Assembly: GCA_005884705.1 (NCBI GenBank)
Contig: VBAF01000075.1
Location: forward strand, 1 to 9,672
Length of the DNA: 9,672 nt
From: Alphaproteobacteria bacterium
Lineage (GTDB): Bacteria > Pseudomonadota > Alphaproteobacteria > Reyranellales > Reyranellaceae
Reading direction: 5' to 3'
Made by a program: the position numbers and the translations under genes. How positions within the stretch are numbered: the stretch's first letter is position 1; each line of letters starts with the position of its first letter. Under the pieces are notes generated by a model, which was not told the origin of the DNA, ran no database searches, and was given only the letters and a program-made list of their open reading frames with translations. Shown in pieces: positions 1 to 4,840 of the stretch.

Positions 1-629
1 ATCATTGCGAATGTGTAGGCGCCTACCACCGGATGCACGGCGATCAGGCAGGCAGCGGTGAAAGCGGCCAGCGCCTCGCGGCCGCCGATCAATGCGGCGA
101 AAGCGAACGCCGCAAGCAGCTGCCCGAACCGACCATACGAGTGAGGATTGGGCGAATACCAGGCGAGACCCACCGACGGATAGTCCGGAGAGCCGAAGTC
201 CAAAAGGAGCGAACCGCCGAGGAAGCAGATGGTGGCCAGGAGAAGCGAAAAGACGGGCTGCCCGGTAAACCCGTATGCAAGCATGGCGAGGGCGCTCGTC
301 AGAAACGCGGGCGGCATCCACAGGAATGCGAGGTTGGCGGCTGTGAAGCTCATTCCGGCGCTGAAAGCGAGAGCGCCCAACTGATCCAGCAGGCTCCAAA
401 CTCCTCGATAGTACAGGAGCATCAGCGCCTGATCCGGGAAGGCCACGTTTCCGGACAAGACGAGGCTGCCGTAGAGAAAGCGTTCCTCGGTCGGGAATCT
501 CAGGTAGCCGAAGAAGCCAAGACCGGCACCAACGAGCATCGCTGAGATGATGAGCCACCAAGGTGCGCATCTTTGCGGGGCGCGGTCGGCGGGCGGGTCC
601 CCCGGCAACCCGCTCAGCGGGCGTCGCAT
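1..629 (-). CDS. Polytopic membrane protein of unknown family, N-terminal part (runs off the left end)
   Basis: An uninterrupted minus-strand frame runs from an ATG at 629 to the window edge (209 codons plus two bases), so the C-terminus is missing. A short Arg/Pro-rich head (residues 1-21) precedes a first membrane segment at about 24-43 (WWLIISAMLVGAGLGFFGYL). More hydrophobic stretches lie at about 78-99, 100-120, 125-144, 167-182 and 186-205, which indicates a multi-spanning inner-membrane protein. Short polar pieces such as SPNPHSYGRFGQ (159-170) and AVHPVVGAY (197-205) sit between or inside them. I do not recognise the family; the layout could fit a GT-C-type glycosyltransferase, a polymerase or a transporter, with no motif to decide. 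The start was chosen as the outermost ATG preceding the first membrane segment; an inner ATG at 539 would delete part of that segment. No strong Shine-Dalgarno sequence is visible. By eye its codon use is looser (more A/T third bases) than that of the efflux genes. Confidence 0.72.
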   Translation of the reverse strand, partial: MRRPLSGLPGDPPADRAPQRCAPWWLIISAMLVGAGLGFFGYLRFPTEERFLYGSLVLSGNVAFPDQALMLLYYRGVWSLLDQLGALAFSAGMSFTAANLAFLWMPPAFLTSALAMLAYGFTGQPVFSLLLATICFLGGSLLLDFGSPDYPSVGLAWYSPNPHSYGRFGQLLAAFAFAALIGGREALAAFTAACLIAVHPVVGAYTFAM

Positions 630-685
630 GCGTCGAGGGAGGCTGAATAATTCATGCTGGCAGCAATCACGCGATGGTCTTGTTC

Positions 686-691
686 AGTATA
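686..691 (-). promoter_or_regulatory. Candidate -10 box (TATACT) for the membrane-protein gene
   Basis: The minus strand reads TATACT, one mismatch from the sigma-70 -10 consensus, in the 133-base gap between the NTF2-like gene and the membrane-protein gene. It would start a transcript near 679, giving a leader of about 50 bases before the ATG at 629. No convincing -35 hexamer is found 16-18 bases upstream, so this is only a candidate. The rest of the gap (630-762) shows nothing else I can name. Confidence 0.25.
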
Positions 692-762
692 GCGGATGCA
701 AGAAGCGGTGGCTGCCGAGATTTCCGATGTCATGGGCTCGCCCGGGGCCCCTCCTCGGGTAG

Positions 763-1131
763 TCAATCGCCCTTCAGGTAGGAATCCTTGAGCGCAATCC
801 TTCCGTCCCTCAGCTCGTAGCGGTCGATGCCGTAGCGGTCGAACGGCTTGCCGGCATGGTCGATGCCGGTGACGCGGAAGGTGCCGAACAGCGTGTCGCC
901 GGCGCGATGGATGCGCGCCTCCGAGAACCGTGCTTCACGATGGGAGCGGCTCTTGTCGGCGAAATGCGCGCGCAGCGCCTCCTTACCCTTGAGCACGCGG
1001 CCGGCCGGCGCGCCGCCGGCATTGAGGCGCCATTCGAAATCGTCGGTCACGCAGGCGGCGATCTCCTCGACATCGGCCTTGTTGAAGGCCTTGCCGAAAC
1101 GGCGAAACAACTCGTCGATGGCGTCGGGCAT
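763..1131 (-). CDS. NTF2/SnoaL-like protein (nuclear transport factor 2 fold)
   Basis: 122 residues, the usual size for a single-domain SnoaL/NTF2-like protein. The N-terminal helix (MPDAIDELFRRFGKAFNKAD) is followed by VEEIAACVTDDFEWRLN, the typical opening in which a helical hairpin leads to the first strand. Then come LKGKEALRAHF (47-57) and a run of beta strands, TLFGTFRVTGI (80-90), FDRYGIDRYELRDGRIALKD (97-116). Members of this fold form cone-shaped pockets and include isomerases, hydrolases, dehydratases and non-enzymatic ligand binders, so the substrate cannot be inferred. The ATG at 1131 gives a family-like N-terminus, with GGAA eight bases upstream as a modest ribosome site. The same frame stays open further upstream to 1494, but that extension is only the out-of-frame shadow of the preceding gene. 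It lies 20 bases downstream of the 125-aa gene and is probably in its operon. Confidence 0.85.
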   Translation of the reverse strand: MPDAIDELFRRFGKAFNKADVEEIAACVTDDFEWRLNAGGAPAGRVLKGKEALRAHFADKSRSHREARFSEARIHRAGDTLFGTFRVTGIDHAGKPFDRYGIDRYELRDGRIALKDSYLKGD

Positions 1132-1151
1132 GAAATTTCCGTTCGGAGCGC

Positions 1152-1529
1152 TCAGGAAGTGGCGAGCCGGGCCAGCCAGTCGTCGAGCTCGGCCTTGACC
1201 TCGGCCGGGCCGAGATCGGCGATCTCGTAGCTCTGCTTGCGCCCATTGGACGCCAGCACGTCGACCGCCTGGCGCGCGACGTCGCCATGGAACTCGAGCG
1301 ACGGATGGGCGGCGTTGTCGGGCGCGCCGGCCGGCCGCAGCGCCAAGGTAAGCGACGGCCCGCCGTCGGTCGGCAGGCCGTCTGCCATCACGGTGAACTC
1401 CTGGGTCGAGACATTGGCGTCGTGGCCGGCGCCGCGCAGCTCGCCGATCGCGGCGTCTATTTCGGGCCGGATGACCTCGCGACACTTCACCCAAAAAGCC
1501 TGAATGAACAGGTTGGTGTCCTGGTCCAT
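1152..1529 (-). CDS. Hypothetical protein, 125 aa, unrecognised
   Basis: I do not recognise this family. The protein is soluble-looking and acidic, with no signal peptide or membrane segment. It opens with MDQDTNLFIQAFWVKCREVI, has one cysteine (C17), a Gly/Pro-rich middle (GLPTDGGPSLTLALRPAGAP, 51-70) suggesting beta strands, and ends in a helix EVKAELDDWLARLATS (110-125). The ATG at 1529 is chosen because a good purine-rich ribosome site, AGGGAGA, sits just upstream; the reading frame is open back to 1688 but that part overlaps the H-NS-type gene and reads as low-complexity Arg/Ala/Glu shadow sequence. It starts 65 bases after the H-NS-type gene and is followed after 20 bases by the NTF2-like gene, so the two are likely co-transcribed and may act on a common ligand or process; that is inference. 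Confidence 0.72.
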   Translation of the reverse strand: MDQDTNLFIQAFWVKCREVIRPEIDAAIGELRGAGHDANVSTQEFTVMADGLPTDGGPSLTLALRPAGAPDNAAHPSLEFHGDVARQAVDVLASNGRKQSYEIADLGPAEVKAELDDWLARLATS

Positions 1530-1594
1530 GCGCTCTCCCTGGAATTCTTCGCGCTCCCGGGAAGGATAACCTTTGGAGCGGATTTGTCCGATGC

Positions 1595-1930
1595 CTACCT
1601 GGCGCTCTTCACCAGGAAGGAGTCGCGCTTCTTGCCGGACTTCTCGGCGGCGACCAGCCAGAGCGGCGGCCGGCCGCGGCCGGTCCACTTGTTGCCCTTG
1701 TCGTCGGCATATTTCACCGGCACGCGCCGGCCCTTGCGCGGCCCGCTAGTCTTGCGTCCCTTGCTGAGCGAGAGGGCGCGCCGCCAATCGCCGAGCGACA
1801 GCCCGTGCCGCTTGATCAGGGAGACCAGCTCGGTGATTTTTTTGTCGGCCTTCGCCTCGATCATTTCAGCGCGTTTTTGAAGCAGGCGGATTTGGGCGTG
1901 GATGGCAGACAGGGATTTACTGCGCGGCAT
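1595..1930 (-). CDS. H-NS family nucleoid-associated protein
   Basis: 111 residues, normal for short proteobacterial H-NS-like proteins. Residues about 5-40 form a charged, heptad-like helix (AQIRLLQKRAEMIEAKADKK) expected to drive oligomerisation. A basic linker at 50-70 (rich in Arg, Lys, Ser and Gly) leads to the DNA-binding domain at about 71-107 with YADDKGNKWTGRGRPPLW at 74-91. The GRGRPP loop is the AT-hook-like element that enters the minor groove of AT-rich DNA in this family. Such proteins bind and often silence AT-rich or foreign DNA. The start at 1930 has GAAGGA at 1936-1941 as ribosome site. It lies 116 bases downstream of the LysR gene on the same strand, with its own candidate promoter. 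Whether it is a global copy or a local regulator cannot be told from the window; several paralogues are common in alphaproteobacteria. Confidence 0.93.
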   Translation of the reverse strand: MPRSKSLSAIHAQIRLLQKRAEMIEAKADKKITELVSLIKRHGLSLGDWRRALSLSKGRKTSGPRKGRRVPVKYADDKGNKWTGRGRPPLWLVAAEKSGKKRDSFLVKSAR

Positions 1931-1958
1931 TGGGGTCCTTCGAATTTTGGCTGCAGCG

Positions 1959-1986
1959 ATTTAACCCGTATTTCGAGCGCCGTAAA
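1959..1986 (-). promoter_or_regulatory. Candidate sigma-70 promoter of the H-NS-type gene
   Basis: On the minus strand TTTACG (1986-1981) and TTAAAT (1964-1959) are separated by 16 bases, each matching four of six consensus positions. Transcription would start near 1952, leaving a leader of roughly 22 bases that contains the GAAGGA ribosome site. The whole gap 1931-2046 is AT-richer than the flanking genes, which would also suit H-NS autoregulation. Assignment is by eye only. Confidence 0.3.
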
Positions 1987-2046
1987 TGCACCGGCGTGCG
2001 CTTAATGAACAGGCACTGCAGATAATCCGCCTAAAATATTGCAGTT

Positions 2047-2952
2047 TCAGATTTCCCACGGCGCCGGCGTGAACTTTTCCAGGATAAAATCGACGAAAGC
2101 CGTGACTTTCGACGCGAGATGCTTGCGGTGCGGATAAACGGCATGGATCGGCACCGGCTCCTCGGCCGAATACTCCTGCAGGAGCGCCACAAGCTCACCA
2201 CGCTTGATCGCGCCGGCCACCGTGAGGCGCGTCAGTCGCACGATTCCCAAGCCCTGCAATGCCAGCCTCATTTGTGCTTCGCCTTCGCTCACGGCGAGCC
2301 GGCCGCCGACCTCGATCTCGCGCACCTCGCCGTCGACGCGGAAATGCCAGCGGTTCAGATAGGCGCGGTCGCGGCTGACGATACAATTGAGACGCGCGAG
2401 ATCCTCGGGCCGGCGCGGCGCGGGATGCGCGGCGAGGTAGCTCGGCGCGGCGCAGACCAAACGCACGTCATCGCCGATCTTGCGCGCCATGAAGCTCGAA
2501 TCGCCCAGGCGGCCGATGCGAATCGCCACGTCGACGCCCTCCTCCACCATGTCGAGCACGCGGTCGGTCGGCATCAATTCGAGCTGGATCGCGGGATAGC
2601 GCTCGAGGAAATTGCCGACCACGGGCGCGAGAAAATGCGTCGAGAAAGCCAGCGACGTAGTGACCCTCAGCAGGCCGTGCGGCGTGCCGCGCTGGTCGCT
2701 CATCTCCGCCTCGAGAGCGGCGATCTCGCCGACGATGCGACGGGCGGCGGCATAGAAGGCCTCGCCTTCGACGGTGAGGCTGAGGGCACGGGTGGTCCGC
2801 TGCAGCAGCCGTACGCCAAGCCGCGCCTCCAGCCGGGTGACCAGCTTGCTGACGGCCGACGGGGTCAGCCCGAGGGCCGGCGCGGCGGCCGAGAAGCCCT
2901 TGGCCTCGACCACCCGGACAAAGGCGGCCATTTCACTGGCGTGATCGATCAT
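2047..2952 (-). CDS. LysR-family transcriptional regulator (CrgA-like group)
   Basis: 301 residues, the standard LysR length. The N-terminal winged helix-turn-helix spans about 8-66, with FSAAAPALGLTPSAVSKLVT (20-39) as the recognition region and LGVRLLQRTTRALSLTVEGE after it. A linker helix (AARRIVGEIAALEAEM) joins it to the two-lobed periplasmic-binding-like effector domain (about 92-290), with GLLRVTTSLAFSTHFLAPVV at its start. The pattern resembles the CrgA/DmlR-like subgroup, whose members typically sense small aromatic or organic-acid ligands; the ligand here is unknown. ATG 2952 is used; ATG 2931 (residue 8) would also give a plausible LysR start, and neither has a clear Shine-Dalgarno sequence. 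The gene is divergent from a 43-aa gene across a 100-base gap with a candidate operator, the common layout in which a LysR protein controls both itself and its divergent neighbour. Confidence 0.95.
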   Translation of the reverse strand: MIDHASEMAAFVRVVEAKGFSAAAPALGLTPSAVSKLVTRLEARLGVRLLQRTTRALSLTVEGEAFYAAARRIVGEIAALEAEMSDQRGTPHGLLRVTTSLAFSTHFLAPVVGNFLERYPAIQLELMPTDRVLDMVEEGVDVAIRIGRLGDSSFMARKIGDDVRLVCAAPSYLAAHPAPRRPEDLARLNCIVSRDRAYLNRWHFRVDGEVREIEVGGRLAVSEGEAQMRLALQGLGIVRLTRLTVAGAIKRGELVALLQEYSAEEPVPIHAVYPHRKHLASKVTAFVDFILEKFTPAPWEI

Positions 2953-2986
2953 TGCGAGATTGATGAACCAAATTCAGAGGTCTCGG

Positions 2987-3000
2987 TCAATCTCTCTTGA
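2987..3000. promoter_or_regulatory. Candidate operator, TCAA-N6-TTGA dyad
   Basis: TCAATCTCTCTTGA is a 4-6-4 inverted repeat in the gap between the LysR gene and the divergent 43-aa gene. It is not a canonical T-N11-A LysR box, but size and place fit a regulator half-site pair. It lies just downstream of the predicted LysR start site and touches the possible -35 (TTGATT, 2997-3002) of the divergent gene, so occupancy could affect both. Four-base arms can arise by chance. Confidence 0.3.
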
Positions 3001-3008
3001 TTATCGCG

Positions 3009-3037
3009 TTTAGAGACATGAATTAGCTTGAGGTCAA
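3009..3037 (-). promoter_or_regulatory. Candidate sigma-70 promoter of the LysR gene
   Basis: On the minus strand TTGACC (3037-3032) and TCTAAA (3014-3009) are exactly 17 bases apart, matching five and four of six consensus bases. Predicted start near 3002 gives a leader of about 50 bases to the ATG at 2952. A second TTGACC copy occurs at 2990-2985 but has no good -10 partner. Confidence 0.35.
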
Positions 3038-3052
3038 CCTTGGAGGTCCCCC

Positions 3053-3184
3053 ATGTTCTCGACGCCCTATCCCTCGATACCGCAGATCAGCGCCTATGCG
3101 GTGCGCGCCCATCGCCTGCGCGGCGCGGTCGTTGCCGGCCTGATCCGCGACCTCGCCCGCTGGATTTCCGTCGCGGCGCGCTGA
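3053..3184 (+). CDS. Small Arg-rich protein, 43 aa, divergent from LysR
   Basis: ATG at 3053 is preceded by a perfect GGAGGT ribosome site at 3042-3047, with five bases between them, the strongest translation signal in the left half of the window. The 43-residue product has a Pro/Ser-rich head (MFSTPYPSIPQISAY) and an amphipathic, Arg-rich C-terminal half ending in LIRDLARWISVAAR. It resembles in style the short Arg-rich DUF1127-like proteins of alphaproteobacteria, some of which affect RNA turnover or phosphate and stress responses, but I cannot assign it to that family with confidence. Codon third positions are mostly G or C, as in the neighbouring real genes. It stands head-to-head with the LysR gene, making it a natural LysR target, and ends 19 bases before the DinB gene, possibly in the same transcript. 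Confidence 0.62.
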   Translation: MFSTPYPSIPQISAYAVRAHRLRGAVVAGLIRDLARWISVAAR

Positions 3185-3191
3185 GCGCGGC

Positions 3192-3197
3192 TACACT
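3192..3197 (+). promoter_or_regulatory. Candidate -10 box for a leaderless dinB-family transcript
   Basis: TACACT sits between the stop of the 43-aa gene and the ATG of the DinB-family gene. Its last base is seven bases before the A of that ATG, so a start at the usual distance would fall on the start codon itself. No Shine-Dalgarno sequence precedes this ATG. There is no clear -35, so read-through from the upstream small gene is an alternative. Confidence 0.25.
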
Positions 3198-3203
3198 CGG
3201 CGC

Positions 3204-3737
3204 ATGACCGAGCCGTGGGCGCAATACGCCCGCTACAACCGCCTCGCCAACGAGACCCTGTACGCGGCCTGCGCCGAGCTGAGCGAGGCCGAGTATCGGC
3301 GTGATCTTGGCGCTTTCTTTGGCAGCGTGCAGGGCACGTTGAATCACTTGCTGCTTGGCGACACCATCTGGATGACCCGCTTCGAAGGCGGCACCCATCC
3401 CTCGACCGATCTCGACGCCATCCTGTTCGCGAGCTTCGACGAACTGCGCACGGCGCGCCAGCAGATGGACGGCCGCATCGAGCGCTTCTTCGCCGCTCTG
3501 CCGCCGGGCTTCGCGCGCGGCGGCGTGCGCTACGTCAACAATGCCGGCTTTGAAGCGGAGGATCCGCTGTCGGTGATCCTGCCGCATTTCTTCAACCACC
3601 AGACCCATCATCGCGCGCAGGTCCACACGCTGCTGTCGCAGCTCGGCTGCCAACCGCCGGTGCTCGACCTGCACCGCGTGCTGCGGCCCAATCCTCAGGT
3701 CCCGGTGCGGGACACCAGCACCGGCTCGGCGCGGTAG
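3204..3737 (+). CDS. DinB-family (DfsB-like) four-helix metal-binding protein
   Basis: 177 residues. The family is a four-helix bundle that holds a divalent metal through three histidines; here these are most likely His48 (in LNHLLLGD), His132 and His136 (in HFFNHQTHHRAQVHTLLSQL, 128-147). The opening, AQYARYNRLANETLYAAC, is typical of DinB proteins such as B. subtilis DinB and YfiT. Family members include thiol transferases (bacillithiol, mycothiol), other metal-dependent transferases or hydrolases, and damage-inducible proteins of unknown role, so the reaction is open. The chain reaches the usual family end near VLDLHRVLRP (153-162); the last 15 residues lie in the 43-base overlap with msrA on the other strand and may be a tail without function. 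The start is set by family alignment; it lacks a ribosome site. Confidence 0.92.
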   Translation: MTEPWAQYARYNRLANETLYAACAELSEAEYRRDLGAFFGSVQGTLNHLLLGDTIWMTRFEGGTHPSTDLDAILFASFDELRTARQQMDGRIERFFAALPPGFARGGVRYVNNAGFEAEDPLSVILPHFFNHQTHHRAQVHTLLSQLGCQPPVLDLHRVLRPNPQVPVRDTSTGSAR

Positions 3738-4390
3738 CGATCGGGAAACAGCCGCTTGAGATTTTCGATTTTCGGCAGGTCGTGGATCGCGATGTAGGGC
3801 TGCCGCGGATGCAGCGTGAGATAATCCTGGTGATAATCCTCCGCCGGATAGAACGCCCGCCCGTGCTCGATCGTGGTGGCGATCCTGGCCCCGAATAATT
3901 TCGCCGAATCGAGCTGGTCGATATAGGCCTGCGCGAGCCGCGCCTGCTCCGCGTCGCCGGCGAAAATGGTCGAGCGATATTGCGGGCCGACATCCGGACC
4001 CTGCCGGTTGAGTTCGGTGGGGTCGTGGGCGACCGAGAAATAGATCTGCATCAGCGTGCCGAAGCTCACCTGGCGCGGATCGTAGGTGACGCGCACCGCT
4101 TCGGCGTGGCCGGTCCGGCCGCTGCCGACTTTCTCGTATTGCGCCGTCGCCGCCTCGCCGCCGGCATAGCCCGACACGGCGCGGGTCACGCCCTCGACAT
4201 GCTGGAACACGCCCTGTACGCCCCAGAAGCAGCCGCCGGCGAAGACCGCGGTCCGCGTCGTGACGCCGTCGGCTTTTTCGTCGGCCATAGCCGACGGAAT
4301 TTGCCGCGCCGGTTCGGCGGACGTCGGCAACACCAGCGCGAGCGCGGCCAAGGCGGCGGCGCCCGAGATCAGGAACCAAGGCATTTTCAT
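3695..4390 (-). CDS. msrA: Peptide methionine sulfoxide reductase MsrA, exported, single-cysteine
   Basis: 231 residues. Reduces methionine-S-sulfoxide in oxidised proteins and free methionine. The catalytic motif GCFWG is at 53-57 with Cys54 as nucleophile; GYAGG at 74-78, a likely acid Glu96 (TGHAEAVRV) and HDPTELNRQGPDVGPQYR at 121-138 complete the MsrA core. An N-terminal hydrophobic segment (PWFLISGAAALAALALVLP, 4-22, then TSAEPA) looks like a signal peptide or anchor, so the enzyme probably works in the periplasm. Cys54 is the only cysteine: the C-terminus lacks the resolving cysteines found in E. coli MsrA, so regeneration must use an external thiol or reductant. No MsrB domain is fused. 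It overlaps the DinB gene tail-to-tail by 43 bases and is divergent from the 126-aa gene. ATG 4390 lies immediately downstream of a perfect TATAAT; ATG 4384 (residue 3) is an alternative start. Confidence 0.96.
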   Translation of the reverse strand: MKMPWFLISGAAALAALALVLPTSAEPARQIPSAMADEKADGVTTRTAVFAGGCFWGVQGVFQHVEGVTRAVSGYAGGEAATAQYEKVGSGRTGHAEAVRVTYDPRQVSFGTLMQIYFSVAHDPTELNRQGPDVGPQYRSTIFAGDAEQARLAQAYIDQLDSAKLFGARIATTIEHGRAFYPAEDYHQDYLTLHPRQPYIAIHDLPKIENLKRLFPDRYRAEPVLVSRTGT

Positions 4391-4396
4391 GGTTTG

Positions 4397-4402
4397 ATTA
4401 TA
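4397..4402 (-). promoter_or_regulatory. Perfect -10 box (TATAAT) of msrA, probably leaderless
   Basis: The minus strand reads TATAAT with its last base at 4397, seven bases before the A of the msrA ATG at 4390. A transcript starting there would begin at or next to the start codon. A weak -35 (TTCAGC) lies 17 bases upstream. No Shine-Dalgarno sequence precedes the ATG, which agrees with leaderless translation. Confidence 0.5.
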
Positions 4403-4407
4403 CGCCT

Positions 4408-4421
4408 GCGGAGCCTTCCGC
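4408..4421. repeat. Short inverted repeat GCGGA-N4-TCCGC in the msrA divergent promoter region
   Basis: A perfect 5-4-5 dyad lies in the 53-base gap between msrA and the divergent 126-aa gene. It covers most of the spacer between the msrA -35 and -10 candidates, so it could be an operator; as RNA it would form a small hairpin in the leader of the plus-strand gene. There is no T-run, so it is not a terminator. Confidence 0.3.
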
Positions 4422-4443
4422 TGAATATTCGCGTTATTGCGCC

Positions 4444-4824
4444 ATGGCTTATCGCTCGTGGACCGATGTCGTCGACGATCCCGCCGCCCGGCACCTCGTC
4501 GTGGCGCATCTGGTTCCCAAGGCCGTGGAGGAGCCGGCCGCCCTGCTGATCTCGCTGATCGTGGGCCTGCAGCCTGTCGGCGAATTCGCGCTCCTGACCC
4601 GCTGCGAGGAAGCCGGCCCCGTCACCCTCTGCGCCTTCACCCATCCCGATGACGCCCAGGCGCTCGCCGCCGCGGTCGGGGCGGCGGCGGCCGACGGCTA
4701 CGCCGGATGGGCGAGCCACTGCGCCTTCACGCTCGACAGGACAACCGCGCAGGGCATCGCCGATGCGCTCGAAGCGACGCCGTCGCCGGCGCCCGCGCCC
4801 GATCTCGAACCCGCCTATTCCTGA
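4444..4824 (+). CDS. Hypothetical protein, 126 aa, unrecognised, upstream of csbD-like gene
   Basis: I do not recognise this protein. It is supported as coding by its strongly G/C third positions, by ending 16 bases before the CsbD-like gene, and by being divergent from msrA. It starts MAYRSWTDVVDDPAARHLVV, has a hydrophobic stretch PAALLISLIVGLQPVGEFAL (32-51) that is too interrupted to be a sure membrane helix, two cysteines (C54, C63), an Ala-rich region (72-84) and a Pro/Ala-rich tail (PSPAPAPDLEP). Alternating strands and helices suggest a small alpha/beta domain. There is no Shine-Dalgarno sequence before the ATG at 4444; a possible -10 on the plus strand overlaps the msrA TATAAT. Co-transcription with a stress-induced protein suggests a stress role, which is inference only. 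Confidence 0.68.
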   Translation: MAYRSWTDVVDDPAARHLVVAHLVPKAVEEPAALLISLIVGLQPVGEFALLTRCEEAGPVTLCAFTHPDDAQALAAAVGAAAADGYAGWASHCAFTLDRTTAQGIADALEATPSPAPAPDLEPAYS

Positions 4825-4840
4825 CCAGAGGAGAACGACC

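Noticed and set aside
33..545. Plus-strand 170-codon open frame at the left edge
   Set aside because: Charged low-complexity product; the opposite strand encodes a coherent membrane protein through the same bases.
721..762. GC-rich palindromic pieces (GGGGCCCC, GGGC-TC-GCCC) downstream of the NTF2-like gene as a terminator
   Set aside because: No single stable stem of good length and no U-run on the minus strand; such pieces are frequent in GC-rich DNA.
763..1494. A 243-aa minus-strand open frame that would fuse extra N-terminal sequence to the NTF2-like protein
   Set aside because: The added part is Arg/Ala-rich shadow of the 125-aa gene in another frame, while ATG 1131 gives a normal family start.
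1757..1777. ALSLSKG in the H-NS-type protein, resembling a peptide often produced when a dispersed REP-like palindrome is translated
   Set aside because: The codons here (GCC CTC TCG CTC AGC AAG GGA) do not match that repeat's usual DNA, and no palindrome flanks it, so the likeness is probably chance.
1951..2021. Two CTGCAG copies flanking the H-NS-type promoter as an operator pair
   Set aside because: Six-base palindromes 65 bases apart without flanking similarity; expected by chance.
3087..4379. 430-codon minus-strand open frame across the DinB and msrA region
   Set aside because: Arg/Gly-rich composition without domains; the frame runs through both recognised genes in the wrong phase.
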